Source: Melanocharis versteri
Lineage: Eukaryota; Chordata; Aves; Passeriformes; Melanocharitidae
Direction of reading: 5' to 3'
NCBI GenBank assembly: GCA_013397845.1
Contig: VZTG01008661.1
Location: forward strand, 1,085,237 to 1,149,236
Length of the DNA stretch: 64,000 nt
A program made the translations under genes and the position numbers. Below the pieces are notes generated by a model. The model searched no databases. It saw only the letters and a list, made by a program, of their open reading frames with translations, and was not told the DNA's origin. Of this stretch, positions 1 through 11,235 are shown piece by piece. How positions within the stretch are numbered: the first letter of the stretch is position 1; the number at the start of each line of letters is the position of its first letter.

Positions 1-3000
1 CAAATGGATGAATGAAATGCAGAGGGGTGATACAGCTCCTGTGTCTGGCTTCAATAATTTAGAAGCTACAAGCCATGCAACAAACGAAATAATATTTTTT
101 CATTAAAAAAAAAAAAATGAGGCCATTTGTTTTCTTAGTCATTAGGTCAGACTGGTGCCACATTTTTTTACCATTTCTTCACAATCTGAAACTTGACATG
201 TCCTTTCTTCCCTCTCCCTTTTAAATTAAAACACCTTGTCACAAGTCTGGAAGCTGGACCTCAAGAAGGAACACAACAAAAACCAAGCAGTCAAGATCTA
301 GGCAGTCTTTTAGGAACAATACAGTCACCCCTTCAGCAAGTGAGAAAGACACCTAACAAGATCATATCACACACTTGCTGATCTTCAGAGCAGGATTTTC
401 TGCCTCAGGCATCTCCAGTATCCAGCTGCTTTGGAGGTGATGTCTTCTGCTCTGAAGCAATGGACATTAATAAGGAAGGTCAGCAGGGAAAGCTCAGATT
501 TTCTGGGGTCTTCTTTACCCTCTCTCTCTCTTTTATCACCACTAAGCAATTGGAGAATTGGCAAAAGCTGACGTTTAGTGTATGGATGGCTCAAATGACC
601 TCTGGTGATGGAAGATGATTAAGATTCAGATTTTCTGTGTCAGATCAAAGAATAAACATCAGTAGCTATGCAAATACTAAAGTCAGTTTAAAGTGAGTTT
701 TAAAATATGTCTTCAATACAGTTTTGTTTTTTAGCAAATATTTTAAAATATTTATAAAGAATGCTTGTATCTGGTCTGTAGGAAAACTGCTAAACATCAC
801 AGATTGAGACAGTCTATGGCACAAACATCCCAGTCATAGTACAACAGACTTCTTGAGAATGTGTTACTGCTACTCTTATAATTATCCTAATTTGAGCCAG
901 AATTTTACCAGTTAGTGAAAGTAAATGATTCCTATTTACTCCATTTTAGCATTTCTGACTTTATGAGACCTGAAAATTGACTTCCTTATGAGGCATAGAT
1001 CCTTTTCCTTCTGACTAGATGAAAGGTTTGGTTGTTTTCCAAGTGAGGAAAAAAGGCAAGTGCCTTTCTTGTTAGATTTATGGAAATATTGATAAACTTC
1101 AACAGAAAACATAGTATTTGAGAGTATGTCCTCAATAGCGTTTTTATCAAAGCAATCATCAGCTAGAACCCCTCCACTATACGATTTAGTGATATTTTAA
1201 ATATCTGATTATTTATAAATTTTTATTTCAAGCAACTTTTACAGAAACTTAGTCTATTTCTATAGAACATTTTAAAAGCTACAGGACCATTTCATTAGGA
1301 AACTATTCATCTTACAGAGTATGAAATGTCTCCACTTAAAATTGTATTGTAGGAAAACAGATTAAAACTATCTGTGCCTCTTTTCCCTCAAAGCCATAAA
1401 GAATTTTGAAGATTCAATTCATTTTGCCTTTCAACCATACTTCATCCTTTTCGCATATGGCAAACAGGCAAATTCTGTCATAATATAGTGGTCTGTTAAA
1501 ATAAAAGAGGCCACCAGTAAACTGGGCATGAAACAGTCCCACAGGTTGCTCTAGACCCAGCCCAGAAATTACTTTATTAGAATCAGCCAAGCAAATGTCA
1601 GCTCGTTTTCTAAGTACTGGAAAATTTAATTCCAGAACTTGCATGTGCATTTTGCAGCTGCCCAGCTTGCCTCACAGTGGCAAGACTTAGAGTCTTCAGA
1701 GGAATAAACTGAGGAACGTCACTTTTATCCCACACCACACTGAGGTCTCTAGAAGCAGCCAAGATGATAGTTGTGTTTAGCTAGTAATGGTTTAATACAT
1801 GTTTATTTCAGCATTTTTTGTCATCAGACAGTGATTTCAGTACTTGTTCCTGAAAAGACCATAATAATGGAACTTACAAGAAGATTAATGCTTCACCTCT
1901 GCATAATGCACCCAGCTGAAAAGTAGAGGAGTTTTTCTGAAACCACCTCTGGTAACCATGCACTGCAGACTTAACTGCACTGAGAACTAGAAATGTTGAG
2001 GTCTGGATCCAAACTTTACCAAAGTTCAAATATGTGTGTTTGATCCAGCCTCACCAAAACACAAGCTCTCTCATTAACATTGCATTTTCAACAGCATTTC
2101 TCCAAAGCTCAGAGCAGTTTAGGTGCCAGGATTGATTTTTGTCCCATTTTCATTCAGTTACAGTTTATGGATCATTGCTTTAAACCTTACTGTACATTTA
2201 TGATACCGTATAAATAATAACAGTGACACAATAAACTGCAAAAACATGTTGTTAATAATGATATTGTGAGTCAAAGATAAAATATAAAAACTGGGCTTAA
2301 ACTACAGTATTCTGATCCAAATTGAGACTCTCCACTCTTTCAATGGTTTTCATTGTCGGCACGCAAAAAACAAATGGGTAAATTAACTATTGGCTTGCTG
2401 TTTCATCCAAGCATGTGTCATCTTACAAAATGCAAGAAAAAATACAAAGAATGAGAAGTGGTCTACATGATCTAGCAACTGCACGTCAGCATGTGCTATT
2501 TGAAATTTTCAATTTGTGGCCAAACGCTTCAACAGCAATGACCACAGTCAACCAGATATAGACATTATCTCCCCAAAACTATCAGATGTTTGTAATTAGT
2601 TTTCAAGATTACATAGCAGTTATAAAATATGCAATAAAAGGATAGAAGTGTTTAGATATCATGTATTTGCAAGTACATTGGTTTAATCAATTCTCAGTAA
2701 ATTATTTAATTATATAGAATCAGTTTGTTTTTTTTTTTAATTTCTTATCATAAATTACTGATAAACTTCAATTTCACGTAAAAACTTGAATCATCTCAAA
2801 CCCCTCTTCCACTTGATTTTACTTAAGGTTAATAAATAGTTCTACTTCTGTTTGGTCGGGTTTCGATGCAGTCACCCAGTGCAGAGCTGGCTTCCATTCC
2901 TTTCCAAAGTTGCTAAGATGCTCCTGCATGGTGTTTGCATGGCTTTGTTCCACTAGTATTCACTGGCATAATTCAGCTGTGACACTGGTCCCAAGTAGTG

Positions 3001-4653
3001 TGTCTACACTACAGGTCAGGCTCCTTGGCAAAATCAGCTAATTAAACTGAAGGTGTCTGCAAGGAGATCCACAACTGAATTATCTGCCTTGTTACTCCAA
3101 ACCCTGGTGCCTTTCTGCTAAACCCAAGGCTCACTGGTAGGTCTTGCAGACGAGGATGGAGTTAAGATTTCCAAAGGTAAATAATGAGTGTGAGCTCTTC
3201 CATTTTTCTTTTAAGAAAGTAGATGCCTTTCATGGTGAGTAGATACTCACTTTGTGACAAAATGAATCAAAATCACGCTCTTTTTGCATATTTTTACCAT
3301 GCTATCAAATACAGAATATAACTTCTTAATTCTTTGAATAACATGCGCAGAAATTTTTGATAAATGAGTTTACACACATTTAGAATAGTTGCAATATATT
3401 AAATATTGAATGATATAAAATTATTACTTTCCATTTAATTTTATTCAGCATGCTCTGGATGCTATTATGTTACATATGAAACACTGTGCTATATTAACAT
3501 TTCATATATGTGATCTAATATGCACAGCGCTCCCAGTTTTGAGAAATGAGCTATTCAGAAAGAAGGGATATTGCATACTGGTGGCCATTTCTTCATTGCT
3601 GAGGACAACACTGCAAACCTCTCTCAGCCAAATACTTTTTACATTATTCAATTTGCGTTCAATCCCCTCTAAAGAAATGACCACTGAAATGATGGAAGGA
3701 TGTTGCTATTTAATTCTATATGGCACTCGTGGAAAATTTGTCAGGTGTGAGTCAAATTCCTCTATTCTCGTTCTTGTGTTTCCTACGTCCTCTGTCCTTG
3801 AGCTTCTTCTAACCACTACAGTTTCTGCTGTTAGAGAATTGAAGTATTTCTTTCTAATCAAAAATATTAGCTGTCAGTTATCAAGCTGGCCTTCCTTTGG
3901 ATGGGCACCCAAACAAAATTCGATACCTTCCCCCCTCAATTTCTATGACTTCTTGTGTTTCTGTATTTTTTTCGAGTCACCTTTTCCTCTCAAGATACCC
4001 TTGAACTACTCACTAGGGTCTCTAGAATAGCTCTCAAGATCGTGAAAACCTCTCAGCCAGAAGCAGGCCAGATAATTGTACATGAAAATTTTAATTGTGT
4101 TTTCTCTTCCATCCTTCACATTCACACTTGAGCATTCAGGGCATTCTTGGGCACAGGTCTTGATGTACTTAAATGAGTGTGCATTTAAATTATTTTGTGT
4201 TGATTTTTATTCTTGCAGTCCCTCTCTGCTTCATTTTTTCCATTATTTTAGTGGCTTGCAATGCTGAATTCTCCATGTCATGTATACTGCTGGATAAATG
4301 TTTTCATATTACTTATTTCTGATCCTGATGTTGCACAGAAAACTGATTAAAAGTGCCACAGCACATATGCTAGGAAAGAGGTATCATGTCATCTGGTGCG
4401 GCAGGGAGCACACAAGGGAGATGTTCACTTTGGGGTAAACAACACCAGCCTGAAATAGTCCTCACAGACATAAAACCCAGTGGCCTATTTCTATTTCACT
4501 TAAAGAATTTTTGTTCCATTTTGTAGCCATGCACTTCAGTTATGTCTCAATTTACACTGACAGAAGACAAAAGACATTTAGTCTTTAAGATTGTATTTGA
4601 TCCCATTTTTATGGATTGAAACTAGACATTTATTTCCTCTTTAATTTTGCAGA
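1..4653. other. Non-coding, no recognised element
   Basis: AT-rich unique-looking sequence. I see only short homopolymers (13 A at 105-117, 11 T at 2728-2738). A 187-codon open frame at 3467-4030 (+) has no recognisable domain. Its composition is that of the AT-rich surroundings, rich in Leu, Ser and Phe, so I read it as a chance frame. No repeat family was recognised in this block. Confidence 0.6.
105..117 (+). repeat. Poly(A) tract, 13 bp
   Basis: Uninterrupted run of 13 A. No retroposed sequence was recognised beside it. Confidence 0.9.
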
Positions 4654-5261
4654 ACATTAGAATTATCCGCATTGGAAAGGACCTCCTGAGGTTTCCACTT
4701 CAATGTCCTTCTCAGAGCAGGGTTAGATGTGAGGCCAGGTTTCTCAGGACTTTTCCCAGCTGTATCGAAAAACCTGCAAGAGTGGATTCTGCACAGCCTC
4801 TCTGGGCAGACTGTTCCAGTGCTGGACCCTCCTCATGGTGAAAATGCTTTTTTTTCATAGTTGGTCAAAATTTACCGTGTTTCAGTTTATGACCATTCTC
4901 TTTCATCCTCCCATCACACACTCCAGTGAGGTGCCTGATCTTTCTGCAGGTATGAGTAGGACACTGCTAGGGCCTCAAAGTGTTTTTTTCTCCAGTAGGA
5001 GCAGTCTCAGTTTCCTCAGCTTTTCTCCCAAGTCACGCGCTCCAGCCATGACCACCTTGGTAGCTCTCCACTGTACTCTTGAAATTTTTGATGCCTTTTA
5101 AGCTGGGGGGGGACACAAAACTGGATGCGGTATTGCAGATGAGGTCTAACCAGTGCCAAAAAAGAGAATAATCACTTCCCTCACACTTTTAGCTATGCTT
5201 CTGCTGGTACAGCCCAGTATGCTGCAAGCCTTCGTCATTGCTGGGGTGCATTGAGTTCCAC
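4654..5261 (-). mobile_element. CR1 LINE fragment, 3' end (minus strand)
   Basis: Read on the minus strand, this is the 3' part of a CR1 non-LTR retrotransposon. On the plus strand the left end 'gcattggaaaggacctc' is the complement of the conserved CR1 3' end. It is followed by the 'tctgggcagactgttccagt' block that encodes the end of ORF2. Further right, phrases such as 'aggtctaaccagtgcc' and 'ctgcaagccttcgtcattgc' fit the older CR1 subfamilies with a long conserved stretch upstream of the ORF2 end. The element is 5' truncated. The match fades after about 5260, and similarity to 5400 is uncertain. No intact frame remains, and a run of eight G at about 5104-5111 breaks it. It is an old, inactive copy. 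Confidence 0.85.
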
Positions 5262-7933
5262 TAGGAATCTTTGTGGATTTACATCCCACAGAGTTGCATA
5301 CACCAAATTTCTCTATAGAGGGGTCTAGCTCTCCCCATTTCTTCTAGGGAGCCTAAAGGGATTAGCACTTTTTGCCTAGAGCTAGATCATGTGAATTTGT
5401 CCTACAGGCTTGATAAAACAGGCATCCTCTGAAACCTTCTCAAATATGATTTATAAAATTTAACAACCACCCGTAAATTGTTGCATAGTCACTAAAGCAA
5501 CAATATGCTAGCTAAGGAAATAACTTTGAATAAATATAATTTCAGAACAAACTGCCAAGGAAGAGGAAAACCTCAGTCCGAGTTCAAAGAATGGGAAAAT
5601 GACACATACAGTAAGTATGTCGTCAAGGTAGAACTAAATTCCCACTAAATAAAAGGTCATAAAAGAATATTCTGGTGAAAAAAAAAGATGAAGAAAGAAC
5701 CAGCAACACTGTTCTTAGGAAAGGAAGAATACAGGGTGCAAAAGAAACTCAGATATTGGAGCAGGTAAAGTTATTTTTAAATTATGCTGGGGTGAGGCTT
5801 TTTATTTCTATGCTTTTGTAGATATTTCCAAGTCTGTCATGAAGAACTTAACCTTTTTCTTTGGTTAAAAACCCCATATTTTTCTGTTCTAAACTTCCCT
5901 AAGATGTAAAATTATTTGGGGGTTATTTCAAAGACATGAAGAATAAAAACTTTAAGACACCACTTCAGACAAAACAGATGTTTCAGGCAAGCCCATTTTG
6001 ATGTCCACAGCCCAAGGAAAGGCTGGGAAATCTTAGCTTTCACCTTGTGTTCCCTACAAGTGTGACAGAACCATGAAGTTCCAATGAAAAGGCAGAAGAT
6101 CCTCCTGGGAAGTGTTATCTCATATTTCTCTTGGAAGAGCAGAAAGTAACAAGGCAATCCACAACTTGAGGAAAATCCTTTCTTGAAATTTGTTCAATCT
6201 TCATTATGTCAAACATTTATTTGGGATTCTATGTGGTGTTCCCCTCTCTGTAGGCCAAAAAAAAAGTCTACTGATGTCAGGAACATTCCTATTGTTTTCA
6301 ACAGACTGAGAACAAACTTTCCCTAATCCTATTAGTAGCCTGAAGTTTTAGAGAAATTATTTATTAGTCTGACAAACAGAATATTGAAGGCACTTTTAAA
6401 TCAGAAACCTAAATGAAATGGGAGAATTTTTTGCTTTGGGTCGAAATGGAGAAGAAAATATTTCAAGATGGAGTACTCCTTCTTTTTGGAGTTACTCTCT
6501 GATTTTCTTGCAACACACCAGTCTGCCTAAAAATTACCTAAACACGTTTGACGGCTGGGTTCTGTTATTTTCATAAATGTTTCGAAGAAATAGGATGTTA
6601 TGTAGTAGTGATATGCTGTTCAATTTTAAGCAGATTGTGACAGGAAAAACTCCATATGGATTTTCTCCTCCAGCAACCACTAGAAATGAAGTTCCTATGC
6701 AACTCCTTCTCCTGGTTAAAGTTTCAGAACCATGGTGATGGGAGCTAGCAGCAGTGATGTTACTTCAAATGCTTTCTTAAGAAAAATAGCACAGTATGTG
6801 AGACTGAACAGAGAAGGAGGAGCTGGGTTTTCAGCTTTTATGTCTGTATTTGGTTGGCTGGCTTCAATTAACACATTAAACTTTGTAACGCCTTTATGTC
6901 TTCATTTTTTTAAATGGGGGTAATTATGAGTTCTTCATCATATCTGTGAAGATCTCTGAAGATCTGCTAATGAGAGAATGTCTTATCAGTGTAAGGTATT
7001 ATTGCAACACAGCTGATTAATGGAACTATGCCTGCAGGGGAGGGGGTAGAAGAGGAGGAAGAGGGTGAAAATAGAAACCACACTTCTGTCAGATTCAAGG
7101 AGCTAGTGAAGAATGAGGACAAAATGCTACAATGCTTTGTAGAAAATTAAGGATCACAGCTACATCTATCACCATAAATGGCTTGCTTGAATTGCTTGCA
7201 TTCTCTGTCTGAACTGCAATATTTCATTCAACTAACCATTCGTTAAACACACATCCTGAAAGCAAATAACTTCAATGTAAATAATTTGCGGAGCATTGTT
7301 CCATCTGTTGAAAATGTGCAGTAGTAGTTTCGACCCTTGTCTAAACCAGGCAAGCTACTTTCAGGCAAGTTTGGGAGGTAAATGAACTGTCTGGCTGCTT
7401 TTCTTGGCAACATCTCTTATTAGTGGGAGGTGGCAGTAAAGAGAACATGAGGAAGACTGAAAGTGTTTACTTAAAACTTTAGCCAAATGGCTAGGGAGAG
7501 TTAAGATAAATCATAACTGTCAATGATGACAACTTTAGACTGCTACTAGTTCACTCCTGTTTATGCAGTTTTAAATGTTGCACTTAGAAATGTTTTGGAG
7601 CAGACCGATTTTTTATTGACAGATGCCGTAAGTTGTTTAGATGTAAATATTTTGGACTTGGTTCTAACAGTGACATAGAAGATTTGCAGGAAGAAGTCTG
7701 TAAAGCTTCACACAACACTTGAGAGATAATATTTTTAAGAGTGTCTCCAAACTATGCATCTGTGACTCATATTTCCCCAAAGAATAAGGTCCATAGATCA
7801 ATGCAGGCTTATTACACTTTCTCACACAAAAAAAGCCAAAATCAAATGCTACAGCTAATGACCACGTGGGATTATCGAACAGAGTCAGTTTTTTTCCTCT
7901 TTTCCCAGTCTTGTCTTCAGCACCTTTTCCCCA
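5262..7933. other. Non-coding, no recognised element
   Basis: AT-rich sequence without a recognised repeat or gene. A short purine-rich stretch (G and A) lies at about 7034-7072. At about 6943-6966 a near-tandem decamer ('atctgtgaag', 'atctctgaag') is present. The 81- and 63-codon frames here show no family signature. Confidence 0.6.
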
Positions 7934-8074
7934 CTCTTTCTTTTAGTTTGGGTTTTTTGTTTGGTTTGTGTTTTTGTTTTTGGTTTTGTTTGTTGTTGGT
8001 TGTTTTTGTTTGTTTGTTTTGTTTGTTTGCTTGTTTTGTTTGGTGTTTTTGTTTTTCTTTGGTTTGGTTTAGTG

Positions 8075-8105
<31 letters not shown>

Positions 8106-8106
8106 G
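7934..8106 (+). repeat. (GTTTT)n / (GTTT)n simple repeat
   Basis: About 170 bp made almost entirely of G and T on the plus strand. It begins as irregular GTTT/GGTTT units and ends in a regular (GTTTT)n run at about 8070-8103. It produces misleading open frames: Phe/Cys/Leu-rich on the plus strand and Lys/Thr/Gln-rich on the minus strand. No coding role is supported. Confidence 0.9.
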
Positions 8107-8772
8107 GATGGTGGCTTGCATGCTAAAATTTAAATAGCAGTTTTACGTCATAGCAAGCTACCAAAAGGCCAGTAGTTCAGCCAGTAACCTCAATATTTTT
8201 TCTTAAATTACTGAGTCATGCTGACCAATGCCATAAAATGCAGTACTGCAGGAAAGATGTGGGTGAATTGATCGGGGATTTAGATCAATTTATATTTCGC
8301 TTTTAAGTGTTACAGCTGCTGCTTCTTTGAATTCACTTAAAGTAAACAGCACATCTAGATGGTTCTTTGTTTATATAGCCCTGTAAAATTTTCTTTGTAG
8401 ACTGTAATATTTCAGTGCTAGTTCCATGAGGAAATGTAGCCTAAGAATCAGAGTAGTCTAACCCTGGGCTGAAATCCCTTCTCTGTTTAGAAATGGAAGC
8501 ATCACTAAGAGACTTGCCCTCCTAATAACTTTGTTACGGAAAATACTTTTTTAAACAAAAGGAGTTTAGTACAACGGTACTTCCCCATGGGTTTTTCATG
8601 GACTCCTACGTGGATGGATGTCCTCAGTGGAGTTTAGTACCTTGGATGAGGAACATGGGGACATAAATGTGTTGTTTCCCAATCCTGCATGTTGTGTAGT
8701 TTTACATTGAAGTGAGGCAGCCATGGGGCTTCAGTCCTGGCTCAGGTGGTGTGAGGGTGACCGCCAGAGTGG
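8107..8772. other. Non-coding, flank of LTR
   Basis: No recognised element. The last 60-70 bases (from about 8700) could belong to the adjacent ERV insertion if its left boundary lies further left than I placed it. Confidence 0.5.
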
Positions 8773-8833
8773 TGATGCCTAAAAGAAGGCTACCTGGAAC
8801 AGAGGCTGGACAGAGTTAAAGAATAAAATAGAT

Positions 8834-8842
8834 ATTTATTGA
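8834..8842 (-). promoter_or_regulatory. LTR poly(A) signal (AATAAA)
   Basis: The plus strand reads 'atttattga', whose complement contains AATAAA. It lies about 100 bp downstream of the LTR TATA box and about 65 bp before the LTR end, the normal place for the R-region polyadenylation signal. Confidence 0.55.
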
Positions 8843-8937
8843 AAGGCCTTCACAGGGCACACCCTGGGAGTACAAAAGTCTGGCCAAGACTACACCTAAG
8901 ATGGACCCCCAAGATGGACCTCGGGTCACAGGTTCTC

Positions 8938-8952
8938 GCCCTTTTTATAAGT
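8938..8952 (-). promoter_or_regulatory. LTR TATA box
   Basis: The complement of 'ccctttttataag' gives CTTATAAAAAGGG on the minus strand. A TATA box in this position is typical of an LTR U3 promoter. Whether it is active cannot be told from sequence. Confidence 0.5.
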
Positions 8953-9174
8953 TTTGGTCTATTTACATATTCGGGCCAATTGTCCAACCACAGCTTCAGT
9001 CCACGCAGTCCCATCCTTTCGGACTGTCCCCTCTCAATTCGTGGCTGTTTACATTCTTGGGGTCTGAAGCTGCAAATGTCCTTGGTTCTTTGGGCTGGAA
9101 ACGGTGTGTTTTGTCTAGCCAGGCTAGGAGAAGAGCTGTTGGCACTATACATGAAGCCCAGAGTTACAGACACA

Positions 9175-10819
9175 CTAACGCAGTATAAAATTTAAAAAAT
9201 ATGAAAGTTAAAACTAAAGGTATCAGTGGCTCCTGATGGTCAGGCAGGAAAGTTTGCTTTACAGGAATCTAGAGAACTGTCATATTCCTGCTGAAGAGCT
9301 GCATGGTGTCTCATGTACTGCATTGATGAAGGATTTTTTTATTTTGCCTGAACAGGGGCATACTGCACATGCAGACAAGCAAAACCTGTACCGTGGGATC
9401 TACACAGAACCCAAGAGACAGGTAAGGGAGAGAAGACTCCTAGATATGACTGATTTCTCCTCAATGATTCCTACAGTAAGTTGAGCTGTGCACTAGAAGA
9501 GCCTATTTCTCAGTAGACCATAAACAATAGATAGATAGATGATAGATAGATACCATCTAAGGTGACTAGACCAGACAAAACATCTTCAGTAAATGCATCT
9601 AAAGATAGGAGTCTTTAAAACTTTGTTGTGAATTCAATTATCTCGTGCCATTTTTGACACAGCAGATTGCCTAAGACATCTGCAAAAGTCTAGTAGGCAT
9701 GGCACTAAAGCTACAAGTAACTTATATCCTTTTCTGGGGGACTTTTTTTGGAGAACATCCTGAATCTTCTCAAGTGTTGCCGGAAACCTACATCTTGCAA
9801 CTGATTTGAGCCTCCTAAGCAAAACCAACGTCCTTTATTTAATAAAGAACCCTCTGCTGGCTTCTGAGAGCTAACAGGAGTGTAGCTTCAGGCTCATTTT
9901 GACTTGACATATTAATGTCACTGATAATAGTGATTTAACAAAGCCAAATTTATTCTGACCATCATGTGTGCAGCTGGTTTATAGTAAGAGGAAGTCGGCT
10001 GAATGTGAAAGTAGTTCCAATGGTTCCAAAAACCAGAGATGTAAAAGTTAGTCATTCTTTACCTTAACTTTGAAGTAAAAAGAAAGCCTGAAGAACCTTA
10101 CAGTTTTGAAGTTAAAACATGAAAAATCCATAAGTATTTTTAAAATGAGTTCTGTGCACGGATTTTTAAGAACAGAAATTTTCCACCTCTATACATTTGG
10201 AAAACTGAATTGTTCCAATATTCTTCAAAACTTGGCTTCATATTAAGTCACTGAGATTCACAAAGTAGCCAGTTTTAAACCTTATAAAAATAATTTTTAT
10301 CCCAGCAAGAGCTCACTTTATAAATTATGGCAAATCAAAAATCATTACAAAACTTGGTAATCCATGTTGTAATGAAAACTCATTTAACTCATGGCATAGA
10401 GGTCCTCTGACAACAAAACAATAGTCTACAATATTTAAACAATCTTTCAAAGGTTTTATACATTGCTGAGCACATTTTGAAACCTTCTGCTGTAAAAACT
10501 TTATTGGCTTCACAATGTTCAGTATAAATCTGCAAAGATGAATCTGTACAAACTTTATGGAGCAGCATTGGAAATCTGTGTGGAACCGTGGAGCATTAAA
10601 TAGAAATCTGACGGGAAAAAAAAAGGCTCTAGGATTCATGAAGCACTTGGGGTTGCCTTGCAGTGCAGTGCAGTACTGGAAAGCTTGTTTTATTCAGTTA
10701 ACATACCACAAATGAAATGAATGGATAATATAGTACAGCTCTGCACAAAGTTGAAAAGGGCATTCTCAAGGAACTGCAGTCCCATCACTATGGTATTTAA
10801 TACAGACTACAGTAAAGGA
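9175..10819. other. Non-coding, no recognised element except GATA repeat
   Basis: Nothing recognised apart from the tetranucleotide repeat at 9527-9552. A 104-codon minus-strand frame at 10325-10639 is rich in Cys, Phe and His but matches no domain I know; I treat it as chance. Confidence 0.55.
9527..9552 (+). repeat. (GATA)n microsatellite
   Basis: About six GATA units with one unit interrupted. Short and imperfect. Confidence 0.9.
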
Positions 10820-11235
10820 CATGTTATAAAAGTAAATACATAGTGCTAAACTAACAGAGATAACAAGAATGATTTAGAAAGAAAAGGTCTTGGCTAACTT
10901 GATGCTTCAGGAGGCTGCAGACAAAGCTGATAAAACACAGCATAATTTATTTGGATCTTCAGAACATTTTGACAAAGTTCCATACTACTGGTCTCTGTTT
11001 AAGCTAAAAGTTGCCAGGATCTAGGGAAGTACATGGGAGTGGATAAAGTGCTGATGGAAAAACAGAAAACAGAGAAGTTAGATATGTTAGATTGTGAAAA
11101 ACTAGATTTACTGGGGCCCGACAGGGGTCAAAATTTAGGCCTCTACTGTTCATGATCTATAAAAATGATATAGGCTAGTAAAATACGCTGACAGCACAAT
11201 GTGGAAGGAGCCGTGAACCTACAACGTAAAGCTAG
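10820..11235 (+). mobile_element. Ancient CR1-like LINE, ORF2 internal fragment
   Basis: Strongly diverged remnant of a non-LTR retrotransposon RT domain on the plus strand. The clearest part, about 10925-11000, reads 'ataatttatttggatcttc' followed by 'attttgacaaagttcc'. This is the DNA form of the RT motif (I/V-Y-L-D-x-x-x-A-F-D-x-V-P/S) found in amniote CR1 elements. A second match at about 11140-11210, 'gatctataaaaatgatatag', corresponds to the block before the catalytic aspartates. Frameshifts and stops interrupt it throughout. It resembles the older CR1/L3-like families shared with turtles and crocodilians more than the young avian CR1s. Ends are approximate. Confidence 0.55.

Larger units (their letters stand above)
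8773..9174 (-). mobile_element. Solo ERV LTR (minus strand)
   Basis: On the minus strand this reads as an avian endogenous retrovirus LTR of about 400 bp. In transcription order it has a U3 start 'TGT' near 9174, a TATA-type box 'CTTATAAAAAGGG' (complement of about 8938-8952), a poly(A) signal AATAAA about 100 bp further on (complement near 8834-8842), and a U5 ending '...GGCATCA' at 8773. A 'TTGGCCCGAATATGTAAATA' block before the TATA box resembles songbird LTRs. No gag, pol or env remnant lies on either side, so it is a solo LTR. I could not find a clean target-site duplication, so the ends are approximate; the U5 side might extend to about 8700. It holds about 7 CpG where the flanks have almost none, suggesting a relatively young insertion. 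Overlapping frames of 95-118 codons on both strands are chance frames. Confidence 0.7.

Noticed and set aside
3467..4030. 187-codon plus-strand open frame, the longest in the window
   Set aside because: No domain, no coding-like composition, no homologue recognised. It lies in AT-rich DNA with an overlapping minus-strand frame. Best explained by chance.
7741..8133. 130-codon frame ending in a Phe/Cys/Leu-rich tail, superficially membrane-like
   Set aside because: The tail is the translation of the G/T simple repeat at 7934-8106.
8839..9195. Overlapping 95-118 codon frames on both strands
   Set aside because: They fall inside the solo LTR, whose U3/R/U5 signals explain the sequence. LTRs are not normally coding.
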